Part shown: piece by piece, positions 17,341 to 25,906 of the stretch
Position numbering within the stretch: position 1 is the stretch's first letter
Layout of the letters: each line of letters begins with the position of its first letter
Source of the DNA: Marinobacter sp. ATCH36
GTDB lineage: Bacteria; Pseudomonadota; Gammaproteobacteria; Pseudomonadales; Oleiphilaceae
Length of the DNA: 64,000 nucleotides
Reading direction: 5' to 3'
Assembly: GCF_023555055.1 (NCBI RefSeq)
Contig: NZ_JAMJPL010000003.1
Location: forward strand, 124,001-188,000
The notes under the pieces: generated by a model
Seen by the model: the letters and a program-made list of their open reading frames with translations, nothing else
Databases searched by the model: none
What the model was told of the DNA's origin: nothing
Translations under genes and position numbers: made by a program

Positions 17341-18219
17341 TCAATCAACTGCTATCCGCGCTTTGCGGTAGCGCTTTACCTCTATCCAGCCGTGGGCCGC
17401 CAGTGCCGAAAACACAATGACGCCGCCAATCAGGCTGAGGTTTGGCGGGACTTCATCGAGAAACAGCCACACCAGAAAGGATCCCAGCACCGTTTCCAGA
17501 AGCAGCATCAGGCTGACTTCCGCGGCGGGTATATAGCGCGGGCCTATCTGTATCAGAATACAGGCCATGGGCAGGAAAACCAGGCAGAGCAGGGCAATGA
17601 AAAAGCCGTCCCTCGCTGAAAGGAGTTCGGCGCCGCCCATCATGGCCGCCACGATTGCCAGCACCAGGGCACCAAACATTAGCATCACGCTCATATCGCA
17701 GTCCGGCCGTGAGCGGGCCACGTTGAGGTTGGAGGCCAGGGCCGTAGCAGCAACACCTGCCATCATCAGCCCCAGAGGGTCACCTTTGCCCCATTCGCCG
17801 ATAGCCATGAAGGTTGCACCGGTAACGCACACCAGAATAACCACCCAGGTTCTCCAGGGCAGGGTTTCCTTCCAGATCAGCCAGGCAATCAGGGCGGCGA
17901 TCACCGGCGCGGTGTTGAGAATCACCAGTACGTTGCCGGCAGCCGTGTTCTTCATGCCTACCACGAAGCCCAGGGTACTGATGGCAAATGCGCCCGCACA
18001 GAAAAGCCCTTTCCAGCCGCAGCGCCTGATCTCGTTGGTCAGGCGGGAGCGGTATCTCAGCCAGCTGATTAACAGGAAGCTGATGGCCAGCAGCAGGCCG
18101 CGCCAGAACAGGAATACTACAGGCTCCACCGATGTAATCTTGACCAGCAGTGCATCGGGGACAATAAACAGCACCCCCAGGGCGGCAATGGTCAGGCCTT
18201 TGATCCTCGTAGTCTGCAA
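17341..18219 (-). CDS. DMT superfamily (EamA) transporter
   Basis: A 292-residue inner-membrane protein with ten predicted helices in two EamA repeats (about residues 10-140 and 155-285), typical of drug/metabolite transporters. Seen segments include FWRGLLLAISFLLISWL, GFVVGMKNTAAGNVLVILNTAPVIAALIAWLI and LLLETVLGSFLVWLFLDEVPP. The substrate is not predictable. A TTG start at 18217-18219 is proposed because GGGGAG lies seven bases upstream; an ATG at 18273 would overlap the patatin gene by 50 bases. It follows the patatin stop closely, so the two are probably cotranscribed. Confidence 0.82.
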   Translation of the reverse strand: MQTTRIKGLTIAALGVLFIVPDALLVKITSVEPVVFLFWRGLLLAISFLLISWLRYRSRLTNEIRRCGWKGLFCAGAFAISTLGFVVGMKNTAAGNVLVILNTAPVIAALIAWLIWKETLPWRTWVVILVCVTGATFMAIGEWGKGDPLGLMMAGVAATALASNLNVARSRPDCDMSVMLMFGALVLAIVAAMMGGAELLSARDGFFIALLCLVFLPMACILIQIGPRYIPAAEVSLMLLLETVLGSFLVWLFLDEVPPNLSLIGGVIVFSALAAHGWIEVKRYRKARIAVD

Positions 18220-18223
18220 ACGG

Positions 18224-19690
18224 CTACTCCCCGGCGATCTGTTTGGCGGCGCAGGCCTTTTCCAGCCGTGCAATACAATTGCTGAAGGTGCGGCTGATGC
18301 GGGTCTGGTCCCGGATCATGGCAATCCGCGGCCAAGTGGCCTGCTCGCCAAGCCGGATAAACATTTCCAGGTCTTTACGGCTGGGGTTGGTGAGTACCTT
18401 GCGATACAGCAACGGGCGGAACGGGAACTGCACGTTGATATCCCCCAGGTAGGTTTGTGTTGCCATGGCATGGGCCTGCTCCAGCAAGGGCCGGAGTATC
18501 GTTGATGACCAGCTGTTTCGAGTGAGTTGCAGGGTTGTGGCCACCTGGGCGTGCATCAGTGAGGCCGCAGCCTGTTTTGCGGACGCGCCCGGGCCCCGCT
18601 CGTGATGATGGCTGATGAACGGCAGCACATGGGGGTTAGCCTGGCTGACGATAGTCCGGTTGACGTTATGCAGCCGGGCCATGCGCATCAGCGGCAGGTC
18701 TCCGTGTACGCTGCCGTCAATCCAGCGCTCGGTGGGCATGTAGGGTTTCCTGCCGGCTTTCCCCCTTTGGCTGTCCCGGGCCTGCAGCGTCACCGGTGGA
18801 TAGATGCCGGGCACTGAACAGGAGGCCAGAATGGCGGAGTCCACCAGCACTTCTGGCGACGCCAGGCTGTTGAGCAGGCGCGGTTTCTGGCGGGTTCGGG
18901 TGGGCGATACCGAAATATTGAGCGTTCGCCCGCTATGCTCCGCTGCCTCGCGAAAGCTGGTGCTGCCTATATTGGTGTGGATGTGATGAAGCAACTGCGA
19001 CTGGTCCATGGCGTGACGTTTACGCCATATCCGGCCGGGTTCGAGCCAGCGAAAAGCGTCCAGGTGAATCTCGCCGGGCTCGTTAAAAAAGCGCTCCAGC
19101 TCCTGATCATTCCGGGTACAAATGGCACCTGCCACGATCGCACCCATGCTGGAACCGGCAATCACGTCCGGCAACAGTCCCTGCTGCCAGAGCGCGCGGG
19201 TGACACCAATGTGATAAACCCCGAAAGCGGCGCCGCCGCTGAGCATCAGGGCAGGGCGACCGTAAACCCGCTCGGCGTCGCGGAACAGGCGGAGTTTTTG
19301 CTCGTTGGTAACCCCTGGCATTTCGTGGTCGCAGACGAAGTTCATCGACCGTTCCACTTCATCCAGAAATTCCGTGACCAGGTACTTGGTGCCGGTCCAG
19401 GCGACTGCGTAAAGGTCCGGATTGGCGATTTCACCCAGGTGGCGATAAAGGCTTTCCTGCAGCACACGGGTGAGGCCACGTGTATCACCTTTTTCACGGC
19501 AACGGCTCATGGCGTCAATGTGCTCGCGAATGAGCTTTTCATGAAGAAGCTCACAGCCGCTTTCCGACCGCCAGGCCAGCGTGCCTTCCAGGTCATCAAT
19601 CTGTTCGGCAATGGCATACCATTGCCCGAAGGATGTGGCTTCGGCCTGTTGCTTCTCAAGTTTCCGACGTTGTTGCTTTAAATTTTTCAT
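18224..19690 (-). CDS. Patatin-like phospholipase with DUF3336 N-terminal domain
   Basis: A 488-residue serine lipase related to the yeast and plant triacylglycerol lipases TGL3/4/5 and SDP1. The N-terminal DUF3336-type helical region spans about residues 1-140, with QWYAIAEQIDDLEG and DLYAVAWTGTKYLVTEFLDEV. The patatin core has the oxyanion motif LSGGAAFGVYHIGV, nucleophile elbow GSSMG (catalytic Ser in IAGSSMGAIVAG) and dyad Asp in WIDGSVHGD. It probably hydrolyses acyl glycerols or phospholipids. No signal peptide is present. A DMT transporter follows with almost no gap. Confidence 0.9.
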   Translation of the reverse strand: MKNLKQQRRKLEKQQAEATSFGQWYAIAEQIDDLEGTLAWRSESGCELLHEKLIREHIDAMSRCREKGDTRGLTRVLQESLYRHLGEIANPDLYAVAWTGTKYLVTEFLDEVERSMNFVCDHEMPGVTNEQKLRLFRDAERVYGRPALMLSGGAAFGVYHIGVTRALWQQGLLPDVIAGSSMGAIVAGAICTRNDQELERFFNEPGEIHLDAFRWLEPGRIWRKRHAMDQSQLLHHIHTNIGSTSFREAAEHSGRTLNISVSPTRTRQKPRLLNSLASPEVLVDSAILASCSVPGIYPPVTLQARDSQRGKAGRKPYMPTERWIDGSVHGDLPLMRMARLHNVNRTIVSQANPHVLPFISHHHERGPGASAKQAAASLMHAQVATTLQLTRNSWSSTILRPLLEQAHAMATQTYLGDINVQFPFRPLLYRKVLTNPSRKDLEMFIRLGEQATWPRIAMIRDQTRISRTFSNCIARLEKACAAKQIAGE

Positions 19691-19818
19691 AGCGCACAGG
19701 ATACATCACGAAGGCCGGATACTCCGACCAATGTCGCTTCGACTCTTTTGATAAGCTGCCAGATACTGCAATATGGTACAGGGCTTCTGCCATTACAGCG
19801 GAACAAAGGGGGGGTAGG

Positions 19819-20610
19819 ATGAGTGACCAGAATGACGTGTTGGTAAAAAAATATTCAGAAAATGGCATCACCATGCTCACACTGAATCAGCCGGAACGCC
19901 GCAATAGTCTGTCTATTGCCATGTTGGAGGCGCTGTCCAGTGAGCTTGAGTCAGTCTCGGATGATCCGGAGACCCGCGTCGTGGTGTTGGCCGCTGCCGG
20001 GCAGGTGTTTTGCGCCGGGCACGATCTGCGCGAGGTGAGCAGCCAGTTCGACAGCCATGAGTTCCAGCTGAAACTGTTCAACCTGTGCAGCAAGGTGATG
20101 CAGCAGATTGTGAACCTACCCAAACCGGTGATTGCCCGTGTGGCGGGTGTTGCCACTGCAGCAGGTTGCCAGCTGGTGGCCAGTTGTGACCTGGCGGTTG
20201 CGGCAGATACCGCGCGGTTTGCCACACCGGGGGTGAATATCGGCCTGTTCTGCTCCACACCGATGGTGGCGTTGTCCCGCAACGTATCCCGCAAGCACGC
20301 CATGGAGATGCTGCTGACCGGCGAGATGGTCGGCGCCGGTAAGGCGGAGCAGATCGGGTTGGTGAACCAGGTGGTCGACGAACAGGTCCTGGATGAAACG
20401 GTTTACCGCCTCGCTGCCACCATAGCGGGTAAATCAGGCTACACCCTGAAAATTGGTAAGGAAGCGTTCTACAGGCAGCTGGAAATGGGACTGGCGGAGG
20501 CCTACGACTACACTTCGGTGGTTATGGCTGAAAACATGCAGGCTGCTGATGCGCAGGAGGGTATCTGTGCGTTCCTGGAGAAACGCAAGCCCGATTGGAA
20601 AGACGAATAG
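19819..20610 (+). CDS. Enoyl-CoA hydratase/isomerase family protein (crotonase)
   Basis: A 263-residue crotonase. Oxyanion-hole segments are VVLAAAGQVFCAGHDLREV (about residues 54-72) and KPVIARVAGVATAAGCQLVASCDLAVAAD (about 102-130). A C-terminal trimerisation region follows (GKEAFYRQLEMGLAEAYDYTSVVMAENM). The pattern resembles the ECHDC3-like or short-chain hydratase subgroup, but one of the usual catalytic Glu positions cannot be confirmed. The ATG at 19819 follows a G-rich ribosome site (GGGGGTAGG). Divergent from the patatin gene. It and the crotonase at 16484 are paralogous in fold, not close duplicates. Confidence 0.88.
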   Translation: MSDQNDVLVKKYSENGITMLTLNQPERRNSLSIAMLEALSSELESVSDDPETRVVVLAAAGQVFCAGHDLREVSSQFDSHEFQLKLFNLCSKVMQQIVNLPKPVIARVAGVATAAGCQLVASCDLAVAADTARFATPGVNIGLFCSTPMVALSRNVSRKHAMEMLLTGEMVGAGKAEQIGLVNQVVDEQVLDETVYRLAATIAGKSGYTLKIGKEAFYRQLEMGLAEAYDYTSVVMAENMQAADAQEGICAFLEKRKPDWKDE

Positions 20611-20616
20611 GCTTCT

Positions 20617-21120
20617 TTAGCGACAGTCTGAAGGTTCAAGCGAAAGCCGGTCTCCCACTTCAATGCCCCGGCTTTCAAAGTACCCCAGGTTCATTTCAAG
20701 AGCCAGATAGAAAGGTACCCCGGCCCGGTAAGTGGGGCAGTCTCTGCCCTGGCTTGACGGGCAGGGTGTCATCTGGCGTATGGCGCGGATAACACCCCGG
20801 CGGTCCATATAGGCAATATCCAGCGGAATCAGCGTGCGGTACATCCAGAAGCCATGGTCTGCCCGGCGCTCACCACTGTAGACGAAAAGCATTCCCGCAT
20901 CTTCGGCAAGTATCTCTCTTTCCATCAAACCACGGCTGCGTTCGTCAGAACTTTTGGCGATTTCAACTGTGATCGGAACGGCCTGCTCCGCGGATATCAG
21001 GCAAGCCTGTTGGACCGGCAAAGACTTGTTGTCTGGCAGGGCGGCAAGGCAACCGGAGAACAGCAGGGCCATCAGTGCCAGCACGACCATCAGGCTATAC
21101 TCCGGTGCGCTTTTGTTCAT
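20617..21120 (-). CDS. DUF192 family lipoprotein
   Basis: A 167-residue protein with an N-terminal signal (about residues 9-24) ending in a lipobox-like LFSGC, so probably a lipoprotein, although Phe at -3 is unusual. The mature part is a DUF192 domain: VEIAKSSDERSRGLMERE, AGMLFVYSG, HGFWMYRTLIPLDIAYMDRRG and the closing NLGYFESRGIEVGDRL. DUF192 proteins are small periplasmic or exported beta-rich proteins of unsettled function. Its ATG shares one base with the stop of the upstream ABC-2 permease (TGATG), implying coupling to that exporter. Confidence 0.85.
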   Translation of the reverse strand: MNKSAPEYSLMVVLALMALLFSGCLAALPDNKSLPVQQACLISAEQAVPITVEIAKSSDERSRGLMEREILAEDAGMLFVYSGERRADHGFWMYRTLIPLDIAYMDRRGVIRAIRQMTPCPSSQGRDCPTYRAGVPFYLALEMNLGYFESRGIEVGDRLSLEPSDCR

Positions 21121-21881
21121 CAGGAACGTAACCGGTAGCCGGTTTTGAAAATCCACCACACGGCAACCATGCAGGCAGAGAGGAACATCACGGTCATGCC
21201 TACGCTGATGCCCACGTGTACATCTGAAACGCCGTAGAATGCCCAGCGGAAGCCGCTGATCAGATACACCACCGGGTTGAACAGGCTGACCGTCTGCCAG
21301 ACTTCGGGCAGCATGTCGATGGAGTAGAAGGTGCCTCCCAGAAAGACCAGCGGGGTAACGATCATCAACGGGATAATCTGGAGTTTTTCAAAGCCGTCTG
21401 CCCAGATACCGATGATGAAGCCAAACAGGCTGAAGGTAATGGCGGTCAACACCAGGAAGGCGAACATCCAGAACGGATGCAGGACATCGTAATCCACAAA
21501 TAGCCTGGCCGTTAGCAAAATGATAATTCCGAGTATTACCGACTTGGTGGCGGCAGCTCCGACATAGCCCAGCACTACCTCCACGTAGGAGACTGGCGCC
21601 GACAGCACCTCGTAGATAGTGCCGGAAAATTTTGGCATGTAGATGCCGAAAGACGCGTTGGAGATGCTCTGCATCAACAATGACAGCATCACCAGGCCGG
21701 GAATGATAAAGGCACCGTAACTGATGTTGTCGATATCGCCCATACGGCTGCCGATGGCAGAACCGAACACCACGAAATACAGGGAAGTTGAGATGACCGG
21801 CGCGGCCACGCTTTGCATCAACGTACGTCGCATGCGGGCCATTTCGAAATTGTAGATTGCACGGACACCGTACAGATTCAT
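21120..21881 (-). CDS. ABC-2 type transporter permease
   Basis: A 253-residue membrane subunit of an ABC-2 exporter with six helices. It shows the typical N-terminal [22 protein letters not shown], the mid-region [21 protein letters not shown] and the conserved [26 protein letters not shown] segment near residues 175-200. That last segment is the hallmark of the YadH/NodJ-like permeases. It pairs with the ATPase 15 bases upstream. Substrate unknown; relatives are annotated as multidrug or polysaccharide exporters. A GGGAG ribosome site precedes the ATG. Confidence 0.92.
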   Translation of the reverse strand: MNLYGVRAIYNFEMARMRRTLMQSVAAPVISTSLYFVVFGSAIGSRMGDIDNISYGAFIIPGLVMLSLLMQSISNASFGIYMPKFSGTIYEVLSAPVSYVEVVLGYVGAAATKSVILGIIILLTARLFVDYDVLHPFWMFAFLVLTAITFSLFGFIIGIWADGFEKLQIIPLMIVTPLVFLGGTFYSIDMLPEVWQTVSLFNPVVYLISGFRWAFYGVSDVHVGISVGMTVMFLSACMVAVWWIFKTGYRLRS

Positions 21882-21896
21882 TGCATCACTCCCGCA

Positions 21897-22817
21897 TTAT
21901 TCATTGACCAGGCCTACAAAGATTTCTTCCAGGGAGCTCTCCCTGGTCTGGATGTCCCGGTATTCAATATCCAGATCGCCCAGGGTCCGCAGGAGTCTGG
22001 CTACTCCGGCCTGTTCCTGTTGTGAGTCGAAGGTGTAAATTAGCTCATAGCCGTCTTCTGACAACTCCACCGGCTCAAGGGCAAGTTGCCCCGGAATTGT
22101 CTCCAGAGGGCTCTGCAGATGAAGGCGAAGTTCTTTCTTGCCCAGTTTGCTCATCAGCCGGGACTTGTCTTCGACCAGAATGATCTCACCGTTTCGGATC
22201 ACCCCGATCCGGTCAGCCATCTCCTCGGCTTCCTCGATGTAGTGGGTGGTGAGAATAATGGTGACGCCGTTTTCCCTGAGCTTGCGGACCATTTCCCACA
22301 TATCGCGCCGCAGCTCCACATCCACCCCGGCGGTTGGTTCGTCCAGAAACAGAATTTGAGGTTCATGGGACAGAGCCTTGGCGATCATCAGGCGGCGCTT
22401 CATGCCCCCGGACAGAGACATGATACGGTTGTCTTTCTTGTCCCACAGTGACAGGTCTTTCAGAACCTTTTCGATATGCCCCGGTGCTGGCGGTTTGCCG
22501 AAAAGGCCACGGCTGAAGGAGACTGCTCCCCAAACGGTTTCAAAGGAGTCGGTGTGGAGTTCCTGGGGCACAAGGCCTATGCTTTCCCGAGCTTTGCGGT
22601 AATCCTTGACGATATCGTATCCAGCAGCTTTCACTTCCCCGCTGGAGATGTTCGCGATGCCGCAGATGATGCTGATCAGCGTCGTCTTACCGGCGCCGTT
22701 GGGGCCAAGGAGGGCAAATATCTCTCCACGCTTGATGTCGAGATTTATGTCATTAAGGGCCCTGAAACCGTCAGCGTAGACTTTGTTGAGGTGCTTTACG
22801 GAGATATCCGGTTGCAC
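21897..22817 (-). CDS. ABC transporter ATP-binding protein (YadG-like)
   Basis: A 306-residue ATPase with Walker [11 protein letters not shown]-loop [11 protein letters not shown], signature [15 protein letters not shown], Walker [13 protein letters not shown] and H-loop [17 protein letters not shown]-terminal regulatory extension of about 80 residues is typical of daunorubicin-resistance-type ATPases. A GTG start at 22815-22817 is chosen because AGGA lies seven bases upstream and the domain begins immediately afterwards. The ATG at 22862 would add 15 residues of poor fit. It forms an operon with the ABC-2 permease and the DUF192 lipoprotein. Confidence 0.9.
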   Translation of the reverse strand: MQPDISVKHLNKVYADGFRALNDINLDIKRGEIFALLGPNGAGKTTLISIICGIANISSGEVKAAGYDIVKDYRKARESIGLVPQELHTDSFETVWGAVSFSRGLFGKPPAPGHIEKVLKDLSLWDKKDNRIMSLSGGMKRRLMIAKALSHEPQILFLDEPTAGVDVELRRDMWEMVRKLRENGVTIILTTHYIEEAEEMADRIGVIRNGEIILVEDKSRLMSKLGKKELRLHLQSPLETIPGQLALEPVELSEDGYELIYTFDSQQEQAGVARLLRTLGDLDIEYRDIQTRESSLEEIFVGLVNE

Positions 22818-22939
22818 AGTCTTGTCCTGTTGGTGGTGAATAAAAGCGCGGTATTTTCTCATGACCGGTGATGATTTAGAAAGCTTTGCCTTGGCGGCAA
22901 TTATCCCCATAATGCCTCATTAACCTTGGAGGTGTAGTT

Positions 22940-23422
22940 GTGTGGAAAGCACTTGTGGCTGTCATTGCCATCTCAGGCGTAACGGCCCTTGGCGTTTTCG
23001 GCCCGCGCTGGCTCATGTTGAATACCGATAACCAGTCTGTTCAGGGCGTGATTGAATGTGACGTGCTCAGTGATACGTGCCGATGGACACAACAGAGCAA
23101 TCACTGGGATGCTGCACTGGTAAAAGTTGGCACGGGGACAGACGGTATCGAATACCGGCTGTCGGTAAAAACCAACAAGAATCAGCCAAGACTGCTGGCA
23201 GTGCTGCGTGGCGAGTCCATGTACCTGGGAGAATATCCGGTGCCGATGACCAGGGCAGGGGTGGCGCCGGACGGCAGCGGCCAGCTTTGGGAGGCCACGT
23301 TTACCGCACCTTTTTGTACGACTGATCCCGAAATGACCTGGAGAATCGACCTGCAAACGGGCATGGAAACAGAGCCCGACAGACCCGTGAAACTGATATT
23401 CCAGGCAGAGGGCCGAGCCTGA
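22940..23422 (+). CDS. Hypothetical membrane-anchored or exported protein
   Basis: A 160-residue product with an N-terminal hydrophobic segment (about residues 3-20, KALVAVIAISGVTALGVFG), so it is a signal-anchored or exported protein. The remainder looks like a compact beta-rich domain with four Cys. Two are close together in VIECDVLSDTCRW and another lies in TAPFCTTDPEMTW, compatible with disulfides in the periplasm. The start is GTG with TTGGAGG about eight bases upstream. Family not recognised. Divergent from the ABC exporter operon. Confidence 0.65.
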   Translation: MWKALVAVIAISGVTALGVFGPRWLMLNTDNQSVQGVIECDVLSDTCRWTQQSNHWDAALVKVGTGTDGIEYRLSVKTNKNQPRLLAVLRGESMYLGEYPVPMTRAGVAPDGSGQLWEATFTAPFCTTDPEMTWRIDLQTGMETEPDRPVKLIFQAEGRA

Positions 23423-23491
23423 CGTTAAGATGACAGCTCATCAGGATTGTGTAAAATCATCAGACTGTTTCACTTGCCCAGGGAAGCGCAT

Positions 23492-23776
23492 ATGGATTAT
23501 GGCGATAGCGTACAAAAGGTCCTGCTGAGGAAAATCCAGAAAGCGGAACAGGATCTGCTGCAGTTAAAGCTGGATTATTGTCGCTTTATTTTCGGGTTGA
23601 CTCACAGATCGACGGTTGAGTGTAACGGTAAGATCTATGCAGTTCGTTCCGTGGATGTCGACAGCATGGAGCGGCTTGAAGACGGCACCTTTTCCAGGCC
23701 GGCTATCACCGGAGTGCCGACTGACGCGCCGGACACCACCGAAGCAGAGGATCTTGGCACAGGCTGGAAACCCTAA
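23492..23776 (+). CDS. Small hypothetical cytosolic protein
   Basis: A 94-residue product starting MDYGDSVQKVLLRKIQKAEQ, with a helical N-terminal half (about residues 5-35) rich in Lys, Gln and Leu. A short beta segment (THRSTVECNGKIYAVRSVDV) and an acidic, low-complexity C-terminal tail follow. The ATG at 23492 is preceded by AGGGAAG; the open frame from 23447 has no such site. Its stop overlaps the convergent transporter permease stop by four bases. No family recognised. Confidence 0.6.
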   Translation: MDYGDSVQKVLLRKIQKAEQDLLQLKLDYCRFIFGLTHRSTVECNGKIYAVRSVDVDSMERLEDGTFSRPAITGVPTDAPDTTEAEDLGTGWKP

Positions 23777-25239
23777 CAGGTCGGCATGGTTTGCAGCGCA
23801 AGCTTCCTGCGAATGAAACGGCCCAGTATATCGACACCAATGTTCAGGGAAGCGGTAATCAGGATAAGCAACATGGCCTTGTCGAACTGGATATTCTGAA
23901 TAGCGCTGTCGACATAGAAGCCGAGGGTATAGATACCGAGAATACCCAGAATGGCCGTCTCCCGCATGATGATTTCCCACCGATAGAACAGGAAAGCAAG
24001 AAACGACCGGTAGACACGGGGCACCAGCTCGTAGGTATACCGGTTGAGGCCGGTTGGCGCGTCTGGCCGTAGCGCGATAGAGCTGGACTGGCGGCCAATC
24101 AGGTGGCCGATGATGCCACCATTATGCAACGCAAGCGCCACAACGGCAGGCAGCATTGAAGGCCCCCATAGCTGCAGCAGGATATAGGCCAGGATGTATT
24201 CCGGCGTTGAACGCAGGATCACCAGAAAAACATGGCCGCTTGTGCGCCGAATCGGCCCGCCAAAGTGTGTGGAAATCAGGGGAAAAGCCAGCAGGGCAAT
24301 GAGGCCCGTGGCAACCAGAGCGATCTGGGTGAGTATCACTGTATTCCAGATGCCCGGAAGGGCCTGATTAACAAATACATCGCCAAGCCAGGTGCCCATG
24401 CCGGCCCAGCCCTCCTCGTTTTTCAGGGGCGAGGGCACGATATCCTCAGTGAAGAACCGGGTAACGTTGCCCCAGACAATGGGCATTCCGTCACCCAGGA
24501 AGAAAGGCGCCCCCAGAATATAGACCGGCAACAGCTTGGGTTTGACCCACAGCGGCAGCGTGGCAATCAGCACATAAAACAGGATCAGCATGGCGCCGGC
24601 GTCGGAATAATGCCCCTGGGAGAAGGCAGATTCCAGATAGAACCCCAGTGTCGGCAACCCCACGAAGCCGAGAATGGCGCTGGACCTGAGGCCGCACTCC
24701 AGGCGATAGGCCGTATAGGTGCGTATCTGAACCCAGCAATCCGGAATACGAGCGTACAGGAACGCTGAGATCACACCGGTCCCCGGCGGTAGCAGACGAC
24801 CTGGTTCGGGGTCTGCCTCTTCCAGGATCTCGGAGTAGACCTTGGCAAAAATGCCAGAGTAGGGAATGGCAATTGCCAGCACGCCGGTCAGCGGGTGGAA
24901 ACCAAAGAACTGCAGGAAGATCAGTGCCCAGAAAAGTTCATGGATGGCCCGTATGAAGGCACAGAAAATCCGAACCGGATAGGCACGGTAAACCAGTGCC
25001 AGCAGAAACCCGCACACACTGCCCAGAGCCACACCCACGAAAGCGAACGCCACGGTGCGGAGCAGGGCAGTGGCCAGCCCCTGCGTACTGAAGAAATCCG
25101 GGGTGACCACGCCGAGGAAAAATCGCCCGAGGTCTTTCCAGGGATTGGCTGCTGTTATGGCTATATCCGCAAACAACAGCCCGACCAACGCAATGGCGGT
25201 GAAAATCAGGCTGGTTCTAACGGTCGGGTAGGACAACAT
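23773..25239 (-). CDS. PhnE/PtxC-type ABC transporter permease, two permease domains fused
   Basis: A 488-residue membrane subunit holding two complete binding-protein-dependent permease domains in one chain, each about 230 residues with some six helices. The duplicated elements are TALLRTVAFAFVGVALGSV with the coupling loop GIFAKVYSEILEE (first half), and NTVILTQIALVATGLIALL with GIIGHLIGRQ (second half). Ordinary PhnE is about 270 residues and works as a dimer; this form supplies both halves. It belongs with the ATPase at 25256 and the binding protein at 25906. Beside senB and selD, import of a selenium oxyanion is more likely than phosphonate, by inference. Confidence 0.88.
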   Translation of the reverse strand: MLSYPTVRTSLIFTAIALVGLLFADIAITAANPWKDLGRFFLGVVTPDFFSTQGLATALLRTVAFAFVGVALGSVCGFLLALVYRAYPVRIFCAFIRAIHELFWALIFLQFFGFHPLTGVLAIAIPYSGIFAKVYSEILEEADPEPGRLLPPGTGVISAFLYARIPDCWVQIRTYTAYRLECGLRSSAILGFVGLPTLGFYLESAFSQGHYSDAGAMLILFYVLIATLPLWVKPKLLPVYILGAPFFLGDGMPIVWGNVTRFFTEDIVPSPLKNEEGWAGMGTWLGDVFVNQALPGIWNTVILTQIALVATGLIALLAFPLISTHFGGPIRRTSGHVFLVILRSTPEYILAYILLQLWGPSMLPAVVALALHNGGIIGHLIGRQSSSIALRPDAPTGLNRYTYELVPRVYRSFLAFLFYRWEIIMRETAILGILGIYTLGFYVDSAIQNIQFDKAMLLILITASLNIGVDILGRFIRRKLALQTMPTC

Positions 25240-25255
25240 AGAGTCAGGGTCTGGG

Positions 25256-25906
25256 TCAGTAAAGCGGCATTATATCTGCCGGGGTCAGCTTTTCGCTGGG
25301 CTCATCCAGAGCAACTTGTCCGTCCTGGATACCAACAATCCGTGTGCAATACTCCAGTGCCAGTTCCACATCGTGAAGTGCAATGACACTGGTCTGGAAA
25401 CGCTCCTTCAGGAGCCGCATGATTTGATGGGCCATGGGGCCGTCAAGCGCCGATACCGGCTCATCGGCAAGCAGAAGACCGGACTTTCTGTAAAGAGCCC
25501 GGGCAATGGCAACACGCTGTCGCTGCCCGCCAGATAGCGAGGCCGCGGGAATCCATACCTTTTCCGGCATGGCCAGTTCGGACAACAGGTCTTTAACCTC
25601 GCGGTTGTCCTTTGCAAACGGACGCATCAGCGTCAGTACGTTGTACCAGGTGGGATGGGCATCCAGGCGGCCCATGTACACGTTATGGAAAACCGGCAAC
25701 GCGTTGACCAGGCCAAGATCCTGAGGGACCAGCGACGCGAGGGATTCGACCTCCTGGTACACAAGCCGGATCAACGTGGATTTCCCGGCACCGCTGCGGC
25801 CCACCAAGGCAACCTTTTCACCGGCTTTTACGCTCAGTGAGAGCGGGCCGATAACCCGCTCCCCACCGAACGATGCCGACAGACCCGTCAGATCAAATCC
25901 TGACAT
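25256..25906 (-). CDS. PhnC-like ABC transporter ATP-binding protein
   Basis: A 216-residue ATPase with Walker A GRSGAGKST, Q-loop LVPQDLGL, signature LSGGQRQRVAIARALYRK, Walker B LLLADEPVSALDG and H-loop ALHDVELAL. It is somewhat shorter than typical PhnC (about 250 residues). The ATG overlaps the binding-protein stop by four bases (ATGA), so the three transporter genes form one leftward operon: binding protein, ATPase, fused permease. The neighbourhood with senB and selD suggests selenium rather than phosphonate uptake. Confidence 0.9.
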   Translation of the reverse strand: MSGFDLTGLSASFGGERVIGPLSLSVKAGEKVALVGRSGAGKSTLIRLVYQEVESLASLVPQDLGLVNALPVFHNVYMGRLDAHPTWYNVLTLMRPFAKDNREVKDLLSELAMPEKVWIPAASLSGGQRQRVAIARALYRKSGLLLADEPVSALDGPMAHQIMRLLKERFQTSVIALHDVELALEYCTRIVGIQDGQVALDEPSEKLTPADIMPLY

